Counted from the first letter of the stretch, positions 27,700 to 40,072 are shown. The stretch: 64,000 nucleotides of DNA from Macrobrachium rosenbergii (GCF_040412425.1 NC_089782.1:28581736-28645735), one strand, 5' to 3'. Notes: generated from the sequence alone by a model not told the origin. Made by a program: numbers and translations.

Positions 27700-29650
27700 C
27701 GACGCAAACATTCTTGAGTGACATGATCACATTTGCTGATATATGAAGTAGTGAGGCCCTTACCTTATCTGTTACTAATGTGGTATGTTAGATTATTCAG
27801 TGCTCCACAGCCATCTAATGTTCTTGATTTTACCCGTGCACACTAACCTTTTAACGATCTCAACAAGATATCTTTTTATCTGACTACACTCATTTCTGAA
27901 ATGTTTTCATTTGCTTCTCTCCCAAATACCTCTTCAGTCTATCACCATCTACGGCTCTTTGAGTGTTGCTGATGAGGCGATACAGAAGCTCTCTGGCAAG
28001 GAGGTGGTTGGGGGTGAGGAAGTGGTAGTAAGTGGCACATTTTTGTTTCAGTACCCAAAACCCTGAGTTTGTAGAGCCTTTTGTTGTTGAGAATACATCC
28101 TCAGTGGCTGGAGTGTGAGATCCATTCTTTGTTAAAACTTTCTGTAATGCTGATCCTGGGCCAGATTACTACCTTTGTTCCTGAGCCATCTCATCAGTCA
28201 TCCCAAGCCTCTCTTGATGGTGCTCATGGCTTTCTTAAATGTACACTTTTACTCTGAAGGAGAAAATTTTCTTTTACCAAGAAGAAATTGTGTGACCTGA
28301 TCTTGTCTGCTGCTGAAAAATTATGGCACCCAACTAAAATCGTCTACAACTTGCAAATTCTGCTTTCTTTGTTTCTTCTATCTGTAGTGGAAGGACCCTA
28401 CTCTTAGGTGGTCATTTCAGTGCCAAATCTTATCAAAAACTCGTTTTACTCTACCTATTTCTATAACCTTCTCCATTGTTAGTTGTTGCTGTCGTTTTAG
28501 CATAAACTTGCTTTATGCTGGCACTGATTCTTGATCTTGGACAGCCCATACCCTTCTTAGTGAGGTCAGCAGAGGTTCTGCTTTCTAGAAGACCAATGTC
28601 AGCTGCATCTCTTAGGTCTCCTGTGATAATGTGTTCCAGGTACAGCAATTCATGTACAAATTTCAGACAGTGATTCTGAGAAATATTCTTGGACTTTCAA
28701 TGTGTCTGATCTAGGAAGCAGTGACATGAATCGGGTCTTGGTTTCATTGCATACAACAGGTATTTTGACATACTGGAGACCTTGCACCAACTGAAACTGT
28801 AGAGCCATACCATCGTCATTGCAAAGGTTGCATTTTTTCTTATTTTGTTGATTGTGAGTGAATTCGATTCAGTCTTAGCCACAACTGTGCATGAGTTGGA
28901 AAGATACAGTGAGACAAGGACACCTTGACATTGTGTGTAAGAGAGGACCGAAGGTGTACAACACCTTACATCGTACATGACTCAGAATTCTTGTATGAAG
29001 TAGAATGAAAGTTTTGGCACCGAACACCATGACATTGAGTCACCTTAACATAATATGGATTCCGATGTTCTGTAATAGTAGTGTGCACTACAGTTAGAGG
29101 GGCGAGCATTGAGAGCAATACCAATACTTCCCTCTGAGTAATCTGTCGAGGGTAGCCAAACTGGATATCTCATCCTGATCTAAATTCTAACTACCATTGT
29201 TGAGAGAAAGAAAACCATCACTTTAAGCAATCTTGTCAGAATGATGAAGATCTCAGGAGGCTGCTGCCTTCCAGACAAAATGGTATATCAGTAATGAGAG
29301 TTCAAAAGACTTGGAGTATGAGCCCTTAGACAAAGAAAGTCTTGCTGTTAATACCCAGCTTTCTGGTAGCATTAGATACCAAGGATTTTAGATGCCTGTA
29401 GTCGAAGGTGACACCATGCGCCATCAGATATTGAGAGTCATTAAGTATGAGCTATGTTATGTATCAAAGCAAATCACAGAGAGGAAGCATGTCACAAGGT
29501 TGACTGATTAGTGTTTCTGCTGGAGCTCAGTGGAGTTTAGCCTCATACTCTCAGCAACTACACCACTTACTGCTGCGTTCTTGACCTGTTAAGATATTTT
29601 TGTGGCTGAAGTGTTGCATGAAGTCAAGAGAAAGGACAAAAGTCATTATG
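27700..29650. other. Stretch without a recognised gene
   Basis: Moderately GC-balanced sequence with several short frames, for example 28451-28648 and 28697-28978 on the minus strand, none with a recognised domain. It may be older transposon-derived DNA between the two LINE fragments, but I cannot show that. Confidence 0.4.
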
Positions 29651-29689
29651 CCAAGTTCTTGACTTAGAATATAGAGCATGAATGAAGTC

Positions 29690-30480
29690 CTGAATGGTTG
29701 ATGTTGGCAGATGATACAGCACTGATAGGGGATAGCGAAGAGAAACTGCAGAGGTTATTGAACTAGTTTGAAAATATTTGCAAGAGGAGATAGTTAAGAG
29801 TAAACATGAGCAAAAGTAATGTTTTGAGGGTAAAATGGGAACCAAGACGATGGAACAGTAAATCTTACCACGGATGGCAAGAGAATGAGAGCAGTAGATA
29901 TTTATAAGTATCTGAGCATAATATAAGTATATTATAAGTATCTGATAATGGAAGGATGAGAGAACAGGTGAGTGACAAAGTAGATAAAGCAAGAAAGGTA
30001 GCTAATGTGTGCATAAGACTGGGTGGAAACTTGGTGTGTCTACAGGAGTCAAGGTTGGAATGCATGAAAGGATTGGTGAACCAACTCTCCACAATGGAAG
30101 TGAAGTGTGGAGGTTGAATGCAAATGAAAAATAAAAGGTGGAAACCGCAGATGTAAATTGAATGCATAGAATCTGTTGTATAAGAAGAACTGAAAAGATG
30201 AGAATTGTGGAGATATGCTGGAGTCGCAGAGGGGTTAACACAGGTGAAAGGATAGATCCGAGTATTTTGAGATGGTTTGACAGTGTTGGAAGAATGAAGG
30301 ATAGTAGGTTGGTGAAAAGAGTCTAGTAGACATTTAGAAGGAAGGAAGGGAGGAAGGTCCTGAAGGAGATGGCTAAATGGAGTGAAAGAGGAATTGGAAA
30401 GGAGGGGCCTCAACATCCAGAAAGCTAGAGAATATGTATTAAATAGAAGAGAATGGTGCCATGTGTGTAAGGGGGTTCAG
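29690..30480 (+). pseudogene. Decayed LINE reverse transcriptase C-terminal region
   Basis: At 29698 the plus strand encodes LMLADDTALIGDSEEKLQRL, which contains the ADD catalytic motif of non-LTR reverse transcriptases in its usual context. Downstream come RWFDSVGRMKDSRLVKRV-like and, from 30382, KEELERRGLNIQKAREYVLN, typical of the LINE polyprotein tail. Stops (for example TAG right after the RT motif block) and frameshifts interrupt the frame, so it is inactive. The endonuclease and most of the RT domain are missing. Confidence 0.75.
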
Positions 30481-30708
30481 TGTAATGCTGGTGAATATTC
30501 TGTATTGGTGTATGGAGCAACTAGTGTTGTGGAAGTTTACTGCACAGTGGGTTCATCCTATATATAAATACAGTATATATTTCAACATTAACCTGTTTCC
30601 CTCAACAGATGTGCTACAATCTCACTGAACTGCTAAATCGTGGATGAACCCCCGTGCAGTAAACTACCACAGCACTAAATATATAACACTGTATATATAT
30701 TATATGTA

Positions 30709-30715
<7 letters not shown>

Positions 30716-30781
<66 letters not shown>
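30716..30781. repeat. (TA)n microsatellite
   Basis: A long uninterrupted TA tract that adjoins the tRNA-like SINE head on its right. Confidence 0.95.
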
Positions 30782-30784
<3 letters not shown>

Positions 30785-30785
<1 letters not shown>

Positions 30786-30862
30786 GTTCATGGTCAGGTA
30801 GTTAACGTTACCTTGTTCTGGTATTCTGGTTGCGGGTTCGAATCCTCCCATCTTTTGGATAT
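30785..30862 (+). repeat. tRNA-derived SINE head
   Basis: A box-A-like TGGTCAGGTAGTTAACG is followed about 45 bp later by a canonical box B, GGTTCGAATCC (30835-30845). Acceptor-stem pairing is not evident, so it reads as a SINE promoter and not a functional tRNA gene. Confidence 0.55.
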
Positions 30863-31290
30863 ATAGATATAAATATAAATCCACATTAATCAGTGAACAT
30901 GACCTACAGTAAGTGTCATGTTTCTGATACTTAATGGCCTGGGTGCCACGTCACTTGCAGTGAGGGCCAAGTCGTTGTCACTGGGTGGGGAGGGTGGGTA
31001 GGGGAAGGGGGCGGGGCGGTCCAGTTGGCCCAGGGGTCACTGGTGTCTCAGTAACCGATTAAGGTTCTGTCAAGTGTTTCGCTACTGGACACTTTTTATT
31101 GACCAGTCTGTCATTTGATGCATTTTCCGTTTAATTTTATTAATAATAATAATTTTAGCTGTTTGTTTCTAAGCATTGTTAAGTTTCTACGATGTGGTTT
31201 TGTGTGTAAATGGTGTTTCATTATTTTAGTTTGTGGAAACTTGTCAGTTTTATAATGTTGTTGACGTAACACTTACATTATTGTGGACTT

Positions 31291-31291
<1 letters not shown>

Positions 31292-31369
<78 letters not shown>
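31292..31369. repeat. (TC)n microsatellite
   Basis: An uninterrupted TC tract of about 75 bp. Confidence 0.97.
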
Positions 31370-31371
<2 letters not shown>

Positions 31372-31380
31372 ATATATATG

Positions 31381-31502
31381 TTCATTACATTGCAGTTATA
31401 ATAATTATATTAAAATAATTATAATTACTGTCATAATGATAAATATACTATCATCACAGAAGTAAATGTATTCATTGGAATATATATATATATATATATA
31501 TA

Positions 31503-31572
<70 letters not shown>

Positions 31573-31672
31573 ATGATTACATTTACTACAGTGACGATAA
31601 TATATTTATCATTATGATAGCAATTATTTTAATATAATTATTATAATTATAATGTAATGAATATTGCAAAAT
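31381..31672. repeat. Large inverted repeat around a (TA)n core
   Basis: Left arm (about 31381-31479) and right arm (about 31570-31672) are imperfect inverse copies of roughly 100 bp, sharing 'ataattatattaaaataatt' and 'tcataatgataaatata'. The core is a 90-bp TA tract, so the locus could extrude as a hairpin or cruciform. It may be an AT-rich foldback element. Confidence 0.8.
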
Positions 31673-32116
31673 TATTATCATTATTGTCATTATAACAATT
31701 ATTATAATGACAATATTATTATAACACAGTGCGTACTTTAACATCTCCAGTGTCTAATACCTTTTGACAGTGACTACTAAAATATACTGAAAATTCGACT
31801 AAGGCATTCAATGAAGACTTTGCCCCCCCCGCCCATCCCCCTTTCCAACCTCCGGCCTTCAAACTTGGGCCAAGAGAGGAAATTCGTTCAAAGCTTTGCT
31901 TACTACTTTACAATGAAGGGTTGGAACTGAGTTCCTACGTAAGCATCTGTCGAAATCATATACATTTGCTATAGCAGAGTGTCTAGTTTTCATTCTTGGC
32001 ATGCAGTGTTAAGTATTATTGCTTTTGAGGTGAAATAACGCTACGAAATTTACTTTTTAGGAAACTGTATCTGAATTCTGTATCTGCTTGTAGTTTCTGA
32101 CTGAAAAATAATTGTA

Positions 32117-32118
32117 TG

Positions 32119-32201
<83 letters not shown>
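32117..32201. repeat. (ATT)n microsatellite
   Basis: About 28 uninterrupted ATT units; the minus frame gives a spurious poly-Asn ORF. Confidence 0.97.
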
Positions 32202-32202
<1 letters not shown>

Positions 32203-32478
32203 GCTGTTGTTTGGGTGTAACTGTTTATTATTATAACCATTTATCCTGTGTATCTAATTTTTGTGTATTTCATTGTATTTAACTTGTCTATCTCTGTATG
32301 TGGCCCGGAGCTGAAATATAAAGGATATAGTTATAATTATAATTGGTATTAAAAACCAGATCTATGGATAATATGAGAACTAATAATCTGATACGGTTTC
32401 CATTAAAAATCTTAGAAAATGCAAAATCATTTCTCATCTCGGCCCAAGTTCGAAACTCGACCTTCAGGAAAAAGAAAA

Positions 32479-33200
32479 GATTCATTTTCCGGCACGAAGG
32501 AGAAATGATTCATTTTCCGGCACAAAGCAGAAATGATTAATTTTCCGGCACAAAGGAGAAATGATTCATTTTCCGGCACAAAGGAGAGATGATTCATCTT
32601 CTGGCACGAGGGAGAAATGATTCATTTTCCGACACAAAGGAGAAATGATTGATTTTCCGGCACAAAGGAGAAATGAATCATTTCCCCGCACAAAGGAGAA
32701 AATGATTAATTTTCCGGCATAAAGGAGATATGACTCATTTTCCAGCACAAAGCATAAATGATTAATTTTCCAGCACAAAAGGAAAAATTATTAATTTTCT
32801 GGCACAAAGCAGAAATGAGTAATTTTCTGGCACAAAGGAGAAATGATTCATTTTCTGGCATGAAGGAGAAATGATTAATTTTCCAGTACAAAGGAGAAAT
32901 GATTCGTTTTCCGGCACAAAGGAGAGAGAATTCATTTTCCGGCACGTAGGAGAAATGATTCATTTTCCAGCACAAAGGAAAAATGACTCATTTTCCGGTA
33001 CAAAGAAGAAAGGACTCATTTTTCTGCGCTAAGGAGAAACAATTAATTTTCCAGCACAAAGGAGTAACGATTCATTTCCCGGCACAAAGGAGAAATGATT
33101 AATTTTCCGGCACAAAGGAGAAACGATTCATTTTCCAGCTCAAAGGAGAAATGATTCATTTTCCGGCAAAAAGGAGAAATGACCCATTTTCCGTCACAAA
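32479..33200. repeat. 28-bp minisatellite, about 26 copies
   Basis: Head-to-tail imperfect copies of a unit containing ATTCATTTTCCGGCACAAAG followed by GAGAAATG. Variants cluster at the 'cggcac' and 'attc/attaa' positions. Copies abut with no unique spacers, so this is a minisatellite and not CRISPR. Confidence 0.93.
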
Positions 33201-33249
33201 TCTTAAAGTTAATCAATGAAATATCACGGGGATTAATAGTAAAAAAAAA

Positions 33250-33900
33250 ATATGAAAATGAAGTGAAATGAAAAGGACGATTCAGTCTAAGCCTCGGATT
33301 GATAGTAAAAAACAAATGTAGAAATGAAATGAAATGAAAAAGGATGCTTGAGTCTAAGCCGCCATGATTCTTCAAGCCTCCAGGGAATCTACCAGAATCT
33401 CTTGATGCTATGGCGCTGGTCCAAAATACCACAGATGCCTCGATTTTCATGGAGCCTCTGTGGTCTGTATGCCCCCCCCCTCCCCGTATCCTCAGTCTCC
33501 TAGGGGCTCCCACCTCTTCGATCTCCTTTTCAGTCTGCTCTTCCTCCTGGGGAGGGAGGGGGGAGAAGGTCACAGATCCAGGCTTACCCCCCTTCTTCCT
33601 TCCACCCCTCCCAATCCATCACCACTGACTTAGAAGGCGATGACAGCTCGCTGTTTGTTTAAGGGCACAACCTGCTATTTACAATTTCACGCACCAACAC
33701 CTTTCCTTTGTTTCGGGGCAATTAAGGCGTGTCAGAGCAGCGGGGTGCCCTCTCTGCCGGGGCATCTTGACCCTTACGGACGGTCCGTAAGGTCGAAAGT
33801 CCGGTGGGGCATCCCCGAGGCGGTCAGCCGATGATAAGCATCTCCGTTGCCGGATTAGAAGGTCGGAATTCCCTCCGGCAGGTGACCCATTCATTTGCCT
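33250..33900. other. Stretch without a recognised gene
   Basis: Contains two similar 'aaatgaaatgaaa'-type blocks, C-rich and G-rich runs, and a 19-bp palindrome CTTACGGACGGTCCGTAAG near 33773-33791. No exon or RNA gene is supportable. Confidence 0.4.
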
Positions 33901-33918
33901 TGGAGTTTCGGAGGTACC

Positions 33919-33971
<53 letters not shown>
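33919..33971. repeat. (GA)n microsatellite
   Basis: An uninterrupted GA tract of about 53 bp. Confidence 0.95.
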
Positions 33972-33973
<2 letters not shown>

Positions 33974-34099
33974 GTATTTCTGTTTGCATGTGCAGTTTTT
34001 TTTGTGACATGTAATGTGAAATCATGCATAGTGGTTGTCATGTTTCTTGAAACACTCTCTGAAATTGTGAGAACTTGATTTTGGAATAATTTCCTCGGC

Positions 34100-34100
<1 letters not shown>

Positions 34101-34169
<69 letters not shown>
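34101..34169. repeat. (ATA)n microsatellite
   Basis: About 23 uninterrupted AAT-type trinucleotide units. Confidence 0.95.
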
Positions 34170-34171
<2 letters not shown>

Positions 34172-34559
34172 ATTTTCTATCCACCAGCAAAATGTCTTAT
34201 TTGCAAAGCTATTTAGATTTCATTGTTCATGTTTGACGTATTCCACCCAAATGAGGTCGTTTTCTAGTGTGAATTTATCATTGATACTCAGTATTATCAT
34301 ATTATCTGACCCCATACCTGCTCCCTATGCCATAGGCTTCTGGCCTAATTGCGACGCGTTGCCACGAGTTTCTATACCCAGCCTTACGTCACTTGGCGGG
34401 CATGGGATGTTTCTAATAAGAATGATTGTAATTGATTAAGAGCATTTTAGTCCCATCTATGTAAGGAATATAAATATTTTCTCACTATATTCATCTTATC
34501 TAATCTCCTTTCCACCATCTTCCTTCTGTTTCCCAACTTCTCAAGAATATCCTCATTTG

Positions 34560-35840
34560 GAGGTCTATCGTTCCTATTCACTTTCTCTGGTCTCCTCTAG
34601 ACCTTGCCTGGAGGTTGGTGCCTTCATTGCACTTTCTCCAGTCTCCTCTAGGCCTTGTTTGGAGGTCAGTCTATCTGCTGCATTTTCTCTGGTCTCCTCC
34701 AGGCTTTGCTTAGGGGTCGACATGTCAAGTTCACTTTCTCTGGTCTTCTACAGGATTCACTCAGAGGCCAATCTGTCCATTTTGCTTTCTCTGGTCTCCT
34801 ACAGGCTTCACTCAGAGGCCAATATGTCCAGTGTGCTTTCTCTGGTCTCCTACAGGCTTCATTCAGAGGTCAATCTGTCCATTGTGCTTTCTCTGGTCTC
34901 CTACAGGCTTCACTCAGAGGCCAATCTGTCCATTGTGCTTTCCCTGGTCTCCTACAGGCTTCACTCAGAGGCCAATCTGTCCATTGTGCTTTCTCTGGTC
35001 TCCTACAGGCTTCACTCAGAGGCCAATCTGTCCAGTGTGCTTTCTCTGGTCTAGTACAGGCTTCACTCAGAGGCCAATCTGTCCAGTGTGCTTTCTCTGG
35101 TCTCCTACAGGCTTCACTCAGAGGCCAATCTGTCCAGTGTGCTTTCTCTGGTCTCCTACAGGCTTCACTCAGAGGCCAATCTGTCCAGTGTGCTTTCTCT
35201 GGTCTCCTACAGGCTTCACTCAGATGCCAATCTGTCCAGTGTGCTTTCTCTGGTCTCCTACAGGCTTCACTCAGAGGCCAATCTGTCCAGTGTGCTTTCT
35301 CTGGTCTGCTACAGGCTTCACTCAGAGGCCAATCTGTCCATTGTGCTTTCTCTGGTCTCCTACAGGCTTCACTCAGATGCCAATCTGTCCAGTGTGCTTT
35401 CTCTAGTCTCCTACAGGCTTCACTCAGATGCCAATCTGTCTAGTGTGCTTTCTCTGGTCTCCTACAGGCTTCACTCAGATGCCAATCTGTCAAGTGTGCT
35501 TTCTCTGGTCTCCTACAGGCTTCACTCAGATGCCAATCTGTCCATTGTGCTTTCTCTGGTCTCCTACAGGCCTTACTCAGAGGGGGATCTGGTCACTGTG
35601 CTTTCTCTGGTAGATTTCATGCCTCACTCAGAGGTTGATCTGTCTACAGGCCTTACTCGAAAATCGACCCAGTCACTGTATCGGGTCTCCCTAGGCCTCG
35701 TTTGGATGTTGATCTGTCCATTTCACTTTCTCCAGTCTCCTCCCAGCTCTTGGAGGTTGATTAACCCATTTCACTTTCTCCAGTCTCCTCCATATTGTAC
35801 TTTCTCTGGTCTTCTCCAGATTTTGTAAGGAGGTCGATCC
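34560..35840. repeat. 51-bp minisatellite, about 20 copies, open in all plus frames
   Basis: The unit runs CTACAGGCTTCACTCAGAGG, CCAATCTGTCCAGTGTGCTT, TCTCTGGTCTC (51 bp). Copies are nearly identical at about 34740-35590 and degrade at both ends. Because 51 is divisible by three and no unit frame holds a stop, all three forward frames stay open for 190-260 codons. No start context, flanking exon or composition argues for a real protein. Confidence 0.9.
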
Positions 35841-35962
35841 ACTGCTCCATTTTCCCAGGTCTCTTCCAGACCTCATGGCACAGGAAGGGGAGAGCAAGTG
35901 GCTGATGTATTAATAAAATAGTAATAATCTACCTTTCAGCTCGTAATGACAACAGTTAATAA

Positions 35963-35963
<1 letters not shown>

Positions 35964-36008
<45 letters not shown>
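35964..36008. repeat. (ATT)n microsatellite
   Basis: About 15 uninterrupted ATT units. Confidence 0.93.
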
Positions 36009-36011
<3 letters not shown>

Positions 36012-36163
36012 ACGTAGAAGCTTCTTGAAAATTGTTTAGAATACCATTATTTTTTGGTCGTGCATTTGTTTGCTAAGTGCTGTTGAAAATATTTTAGATG
36101 TGGATTCATCCTCATTTTTAATTATAATAATCTGAGAAGGTTTTCCTCCTTCGAGGTAATCAA

Positions 36164-36186
36164 GACACACACACATACACATACAC

Positions 36187-36270
<84 letters not shown>

Positions 36271-36287
36271 TGTATATATATACTGTG

Positions 36288-36335
<48 letters not shown>
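36164..36335. repeat. (CA)n(TA)n compound microsatellite
   Basis: CA-rich tract followed by two long TA tracts separated by short 'ctgtatatatactgtg' interruptions. Confidence 0.95.
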
Positions 36336-36336
<1 letters not shown>

Positions 36337-36654
36337 GTTAATTTCACATTCTTCCAGAACGAAAAACTTGTCCTAACAGAGAGCTTCTGACATAAGCTGA
36401 ATTAATAAGTTAATCAGATGTTCGCTAGAAACGTTTGCAAATAAATATTGTCCGTGGTCCGCCTGTTTTAAATACTTGTCATTTCCATAATTAAAAATTT
36501 TTACGTCGCTTTTCGCTGAATCATTTTTATCTAAAATCACTGCGTATTTAAGCTAGGTATCGAGCTTTTGTTTATTTTAGTTTTTCCTTTATTTATCTTA
36601 GTGTTTCCTTTCAGTTTCGTCAAAGTGCAGACGGAAGTGTTCATAAAAGGAAAT

Positions 36655-37200
36655 ATTGAACAAAATATAAAATTCGTAAACCATAAAATTTTCGTAAGCA
36701 TATTGAATCACTGAGTGATTTCATAAAGCAATTACGCCAGGAATTTGCCAAATTTACCTTAAATATATTTTTCCAGCTGGAGTCGACTCACAGAATGAAA
36801 TATTCAACTAAACATTATAATATTCGTAAATCATGAAATATTCATAAGAATATAAAATTACCGAATGATTTTAGGCAGCAGTTACCCGGAGGAATTTGCC
36901 AAATTTGCCTTAAATAGATTTTTCCAGCTGAAGTCGACTCACAAAATGAAATGTTCAACTAAACATTATAAAATCTGCAAGCCATAAAATTTTCATAAGA
37001 ATATAAAAATTACCGAATGATTTGAGGCAGTAATTACGCCGAGAAATTTGCCAAATTTGCGGTAGGTGCTTTCTTTTTTATAAAATAAAATATTCAACCA
37101 AACATCATAAAATTTGTAAGACTTTCTCATTAGCATATGAAAATTACGGAATGATTTCAGACAGCAATTATTCCGAGGAATTTTCCAAATTTTCTTAAAG
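36655..37200. repeat. Tandem repeat, about 155-bp unit, 3-4 diverged copies
   Basis: The blocks 'gaatttgccaaattt', 'gaaatattcaactaaacat' and 'aaaattaccgaatgattt' recur at about 155-bp spacing. Copies have diverged, so the array is old. Confidence 0.8.
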
Positions 37201-38100
37201 TACGACACCCCTTCTCACAACAACCTGTCTTCTACGTCGAATTCTCCGTCAGTCTTTACTTCCGTAGTGCCCCGTGAACGGCTGTCACCGTTTATGCCCG
37301 GGGTATGTAGTGCTGTGGGCGTTGTCCCCCAAAACCATTTCGTTGTTTACTGATTAACAATTGCTTGTGGGAGCTGAAACGAACTTTACGTCCAGCAAGA
37401 CTTGAGGTTTTAACTCCAAGACCAGAGGTTTCAACTGGTAACTGTAAATAGTCCTGGATTTGTTATGGGTTTTGTGTTTGTGTTTACATGATTTGGGGGG
37501 TCCTCGGTAGTGAATAGTGAACTGTAAGTATTGTGAGACATAACCCTGTGGCAGGCAGCCTGCTACGTTGGTCAGTGACCTAATTCACATAGGTGTAGGT
37601 TGCGTGAAAAGGTGGTAATTTGCATGAAAACAGGCGATTGTTGAAATTTAATCCCCCTGTACTGGCCTGTCATGCTTGTCAAATTGCCTTGCCTACGTTA
37701 TTCGCGAATGTGCAGACATCGTGAGGAGGTTATTGATTTGCATAAAATGGGAGAATGCTGAAATATCTACCTGTCAAACTGCCTAGCAGACGTAAAGCAA
37801 TTGCATTTCGTTTCTGTAAAAGCGAACTTCAAGCGAAGATAACCTTACGGTATTTTATCTTCCAGTATTTTATCTGCCATTGTGTAACTAGTATCCTGGG
37901 CTTTCGAACATTTCATTCCTTAACACTCTAAAATGTCAAAGGAAACAAGGCATTTACTGAGCAAACAGGAGTTTTATACCTCCAACTTCTGCGTGGTAAC
38001 TTTTGACGTGTTCTTTAAAGTGTCTGCAAACATTTTTTTTTTAGTGGATTGTCGTGAAGTGTTGGTGATTTGTCGTTGTTCTGAATCTTCCTGAAAATGT
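37200..38100. other. Gene-free stretch
   Basis: Moderate GC content near 37210-37420, then AT-rich. No exon, RNA or element with defined ends was found. It could contain 5' UTR exons of the downstream zinc-finger gene, but none can be identified from sequence alone. Confidence 0.35.
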
Positions 38101-38105
38101 CGTAC

Positions 38106-38592
38106 GGAAATGCCTTTGACAAGTTCGTAGAATTTGCCAGTTAAATATTTTTCTGAATGTATACCCTTAATGAAACCATATTTCTAAAGGTAATAAATTA
38201 TAGCCAAAAGGATTCGTTTAGCTTGCCAAATTAGGTGGCCCTTCAGTATTGCAGTTTCAGTTAACGTTGGAAATGCCTTTGACAAGTTCGTAGAATTTGC
38301 CAGTTAAATATTTTTCTGAATGTATACCCTTAATGAAACCACATTTCTAAAGGTAATAAATTATAGCCAAAAGGATTCGTTTAGCTTGCCAAATTAGGTG
38401 GCCCTTCAGTATTGCAGTTTCAGTTAACGTTGGAAATGCCTTTGACAAGTTCGTAGAATTTGCCAGTTAAGTATTTTTCTGAATGTATACCCTTAATGAA
38501 ACCATATTTCTAAAGGTAATAAATTATAGCCAAAAGGATTCGTTTAGCTTGCCAAATCAGGTGGCCTACAGTATTGCAGTTTCAGTTAACGA
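38106..38592. repeat. 163-bp tandem triplication, nearly identical copies
   Basis: Three head-to-tail copies start at 38106, 38269 and 38432. Each begins GGAAATGCCTTTGACAAGTT and ends near 'cagtttcagttaacg'. Only a handful of differences separate them, so the duplication is recent, or an assembly artefact. Confidence 0.92.
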
Positions 38593-38594
38593 TG

Positions 38595-38850
38595 AAGAAT
38601 ATCAGGACTCTGTGCTTAACCTAACCTGTGAGACCCCTTTCATTCCTTTTACAGTACCTCCTTTCGTAATCTTTCTTCAATCTTGCTGTCCACCTTCTCC
38701 TAACAGTTTCATAGTGCAACTGCGAGGTTTTCCTCCTGTTACACCTTTCAAACCCTTTTACTGTCAATTAAAATTTTAGCGCAGAATGACCTCATAGGTC
38801 CCAGCGCTTGGCCTGTGGCCTAAATTCTATACTCCTTCCTTCCTTCCTAA
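38595..38850 (-). repeat. Dispersed decapod repeat, minus-strand copy
   Basis: Contains the inverse of the family blocks: GGTTTTCCTCCTGTTACACC, 'gacctcataggtcccagcgc' and 'ttggcctgtggcctaaattc'. The 5' and 3' ends are truncated or diverged. Confidence 0.8.
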
Positions 38851-39526
38851 TTTGTGGGAAACAAGTTCATTCCGATACCCGTAAGTTGAAGCACTGTATT
38901 CCCATTCCTAGTGGCAGGGAAGAGGAGACGTAGGTACGAACTTAACATTTCCCGAGCGTAATTCCAGCGGGAGTTTTGACAACAAACTAGATATAATTTT
39001 AGGTTTTGTGTTTATGCCACTGACGCTTGTTTGTTCTTTTGGGACTCCCATCTTAGATGAAGAGTCCACGCAACAGAATCGGGGAATGTCCGTTTTTATC
39101 AGCGAGTTGATAAATCTGCAACATCGGTATATCAGATTTTAAAAAATTAAATTGAAGGTTACTGTTTTCTTTTTTTACAACCAAGGTTTGTATAGTTTTC
39201 CATTAGTGGTAACTGACGCTGGAGTTAGGCTTAAAATATCAACAAATGAAGAGATGGTTATAGCAATTTCATTCATGAGTACTCGGAACGTTTTTCGGGA
39301 AAATTGCCATTGACCTTCCCGTAATCATACCCAATTCAAGCGTTAATGTAAGGTCATCGTGTGCTACGATAATCATCCTATTTTCTTGTTATATGGAGGG
39401 TGATTGGAAGCTTAGGTCAACAGTGGGAGAAAAATGCCATTTAAGAAGGATAAAAAAATAAGGTAATTTTGAAGCAAACGTTCAGTTGTTTAGCTCAGAA
39501 CATTCGAAAGTTTACTTAAGGACCCC

Positions 39527-39597
<71 letters not shown>
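39527..39597. repeat. (ATT)n microsatellite
   Basis: An uninterrupted ATT array of about 70 bp. Confidence 0.95.
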
Positions 39598-39676
39598 GTC
39601 TAGATTAGCGAACCCAGTGATCCCCTTGTAAAGAATGGCCAACCCTTTCCGGTCCGAACTCCAGTTCCACATTGAG

Positions 39677-39741
39677 GGCTAGTACTAAACACGGCGAAAC
39701 AGTGATTCATCTACACTGTTTCGCGGTGTTTAGTACTAGCC
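39677..39741. repeat. 28-bp near-perfect hairpin
   Basis: Arms 39677-39704 and 39714-39741 pair over 28 bp with a single mismatch around a 9-base loop. Each arm carries the core GCTAGTACTAAACAC, also found in the foldback element at 62391-62590. Degenerate inverse copies of the core lie just to the right, near 39755-39785. Confidence 0.85.
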
Positions 39742-39928
39742 ACGGGGAGGGTCAAATGTATTTCGCCTCGTTTAGCGCTAACCCCGGGCGATCAAATGTC
39801 TGGTACCGAAGTGTTCATGTCTAGAACAGCGAACCCGATTATTCCCATGTGAAGAATAACGAACCCAATAATCTTCTTGTAAAGAATAGCGAACCGTGCT
39901 GCGAGTGGGTTCGCTAATCTTGACATGA

Positions 39929-39931
39929 ACA

Positions 39932-39997
<66 letters not shown>

Positions 39998-40006
39998 TTG
40001 ACATGG

Positions 40007-40072
<66 letters not shown>
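39929..40072. repeat. Two (ATT)n arrays
   Basis: Two ATT tracts of about 65 bp separated by 'cttgacatggtc', which itself resembles 'cttgacatgaac' just before the first tract. Confidence 0.93.

Noticed and set aside
27370..27717. ORFs rich in Ile-Tyr or Thr-His
   Set aside because: They are translations of TA/TG microsatellites; the same holds for ORFs at 30675, 36036, 58653 and 63101-63530.
30785..30862. Functional tRNA gene
   Set aside because: A and B boxes are present but no acceptor stem closes, and the sequence abuts a TA tract as SINE heads do.
32016..32240. Poly-Asn protein
   Set aside because: It is the minus frame of an (ATT)n tract without start context or domain; likewise 39490-39672 and 39792-40076.
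32479..33200. CRISPR-like array of 28-bp repeats
   Set aside because: The 28 bp is the whole period, copies abut with no unique spacers, and the genome is eukaryotic. It is a minisatellite.
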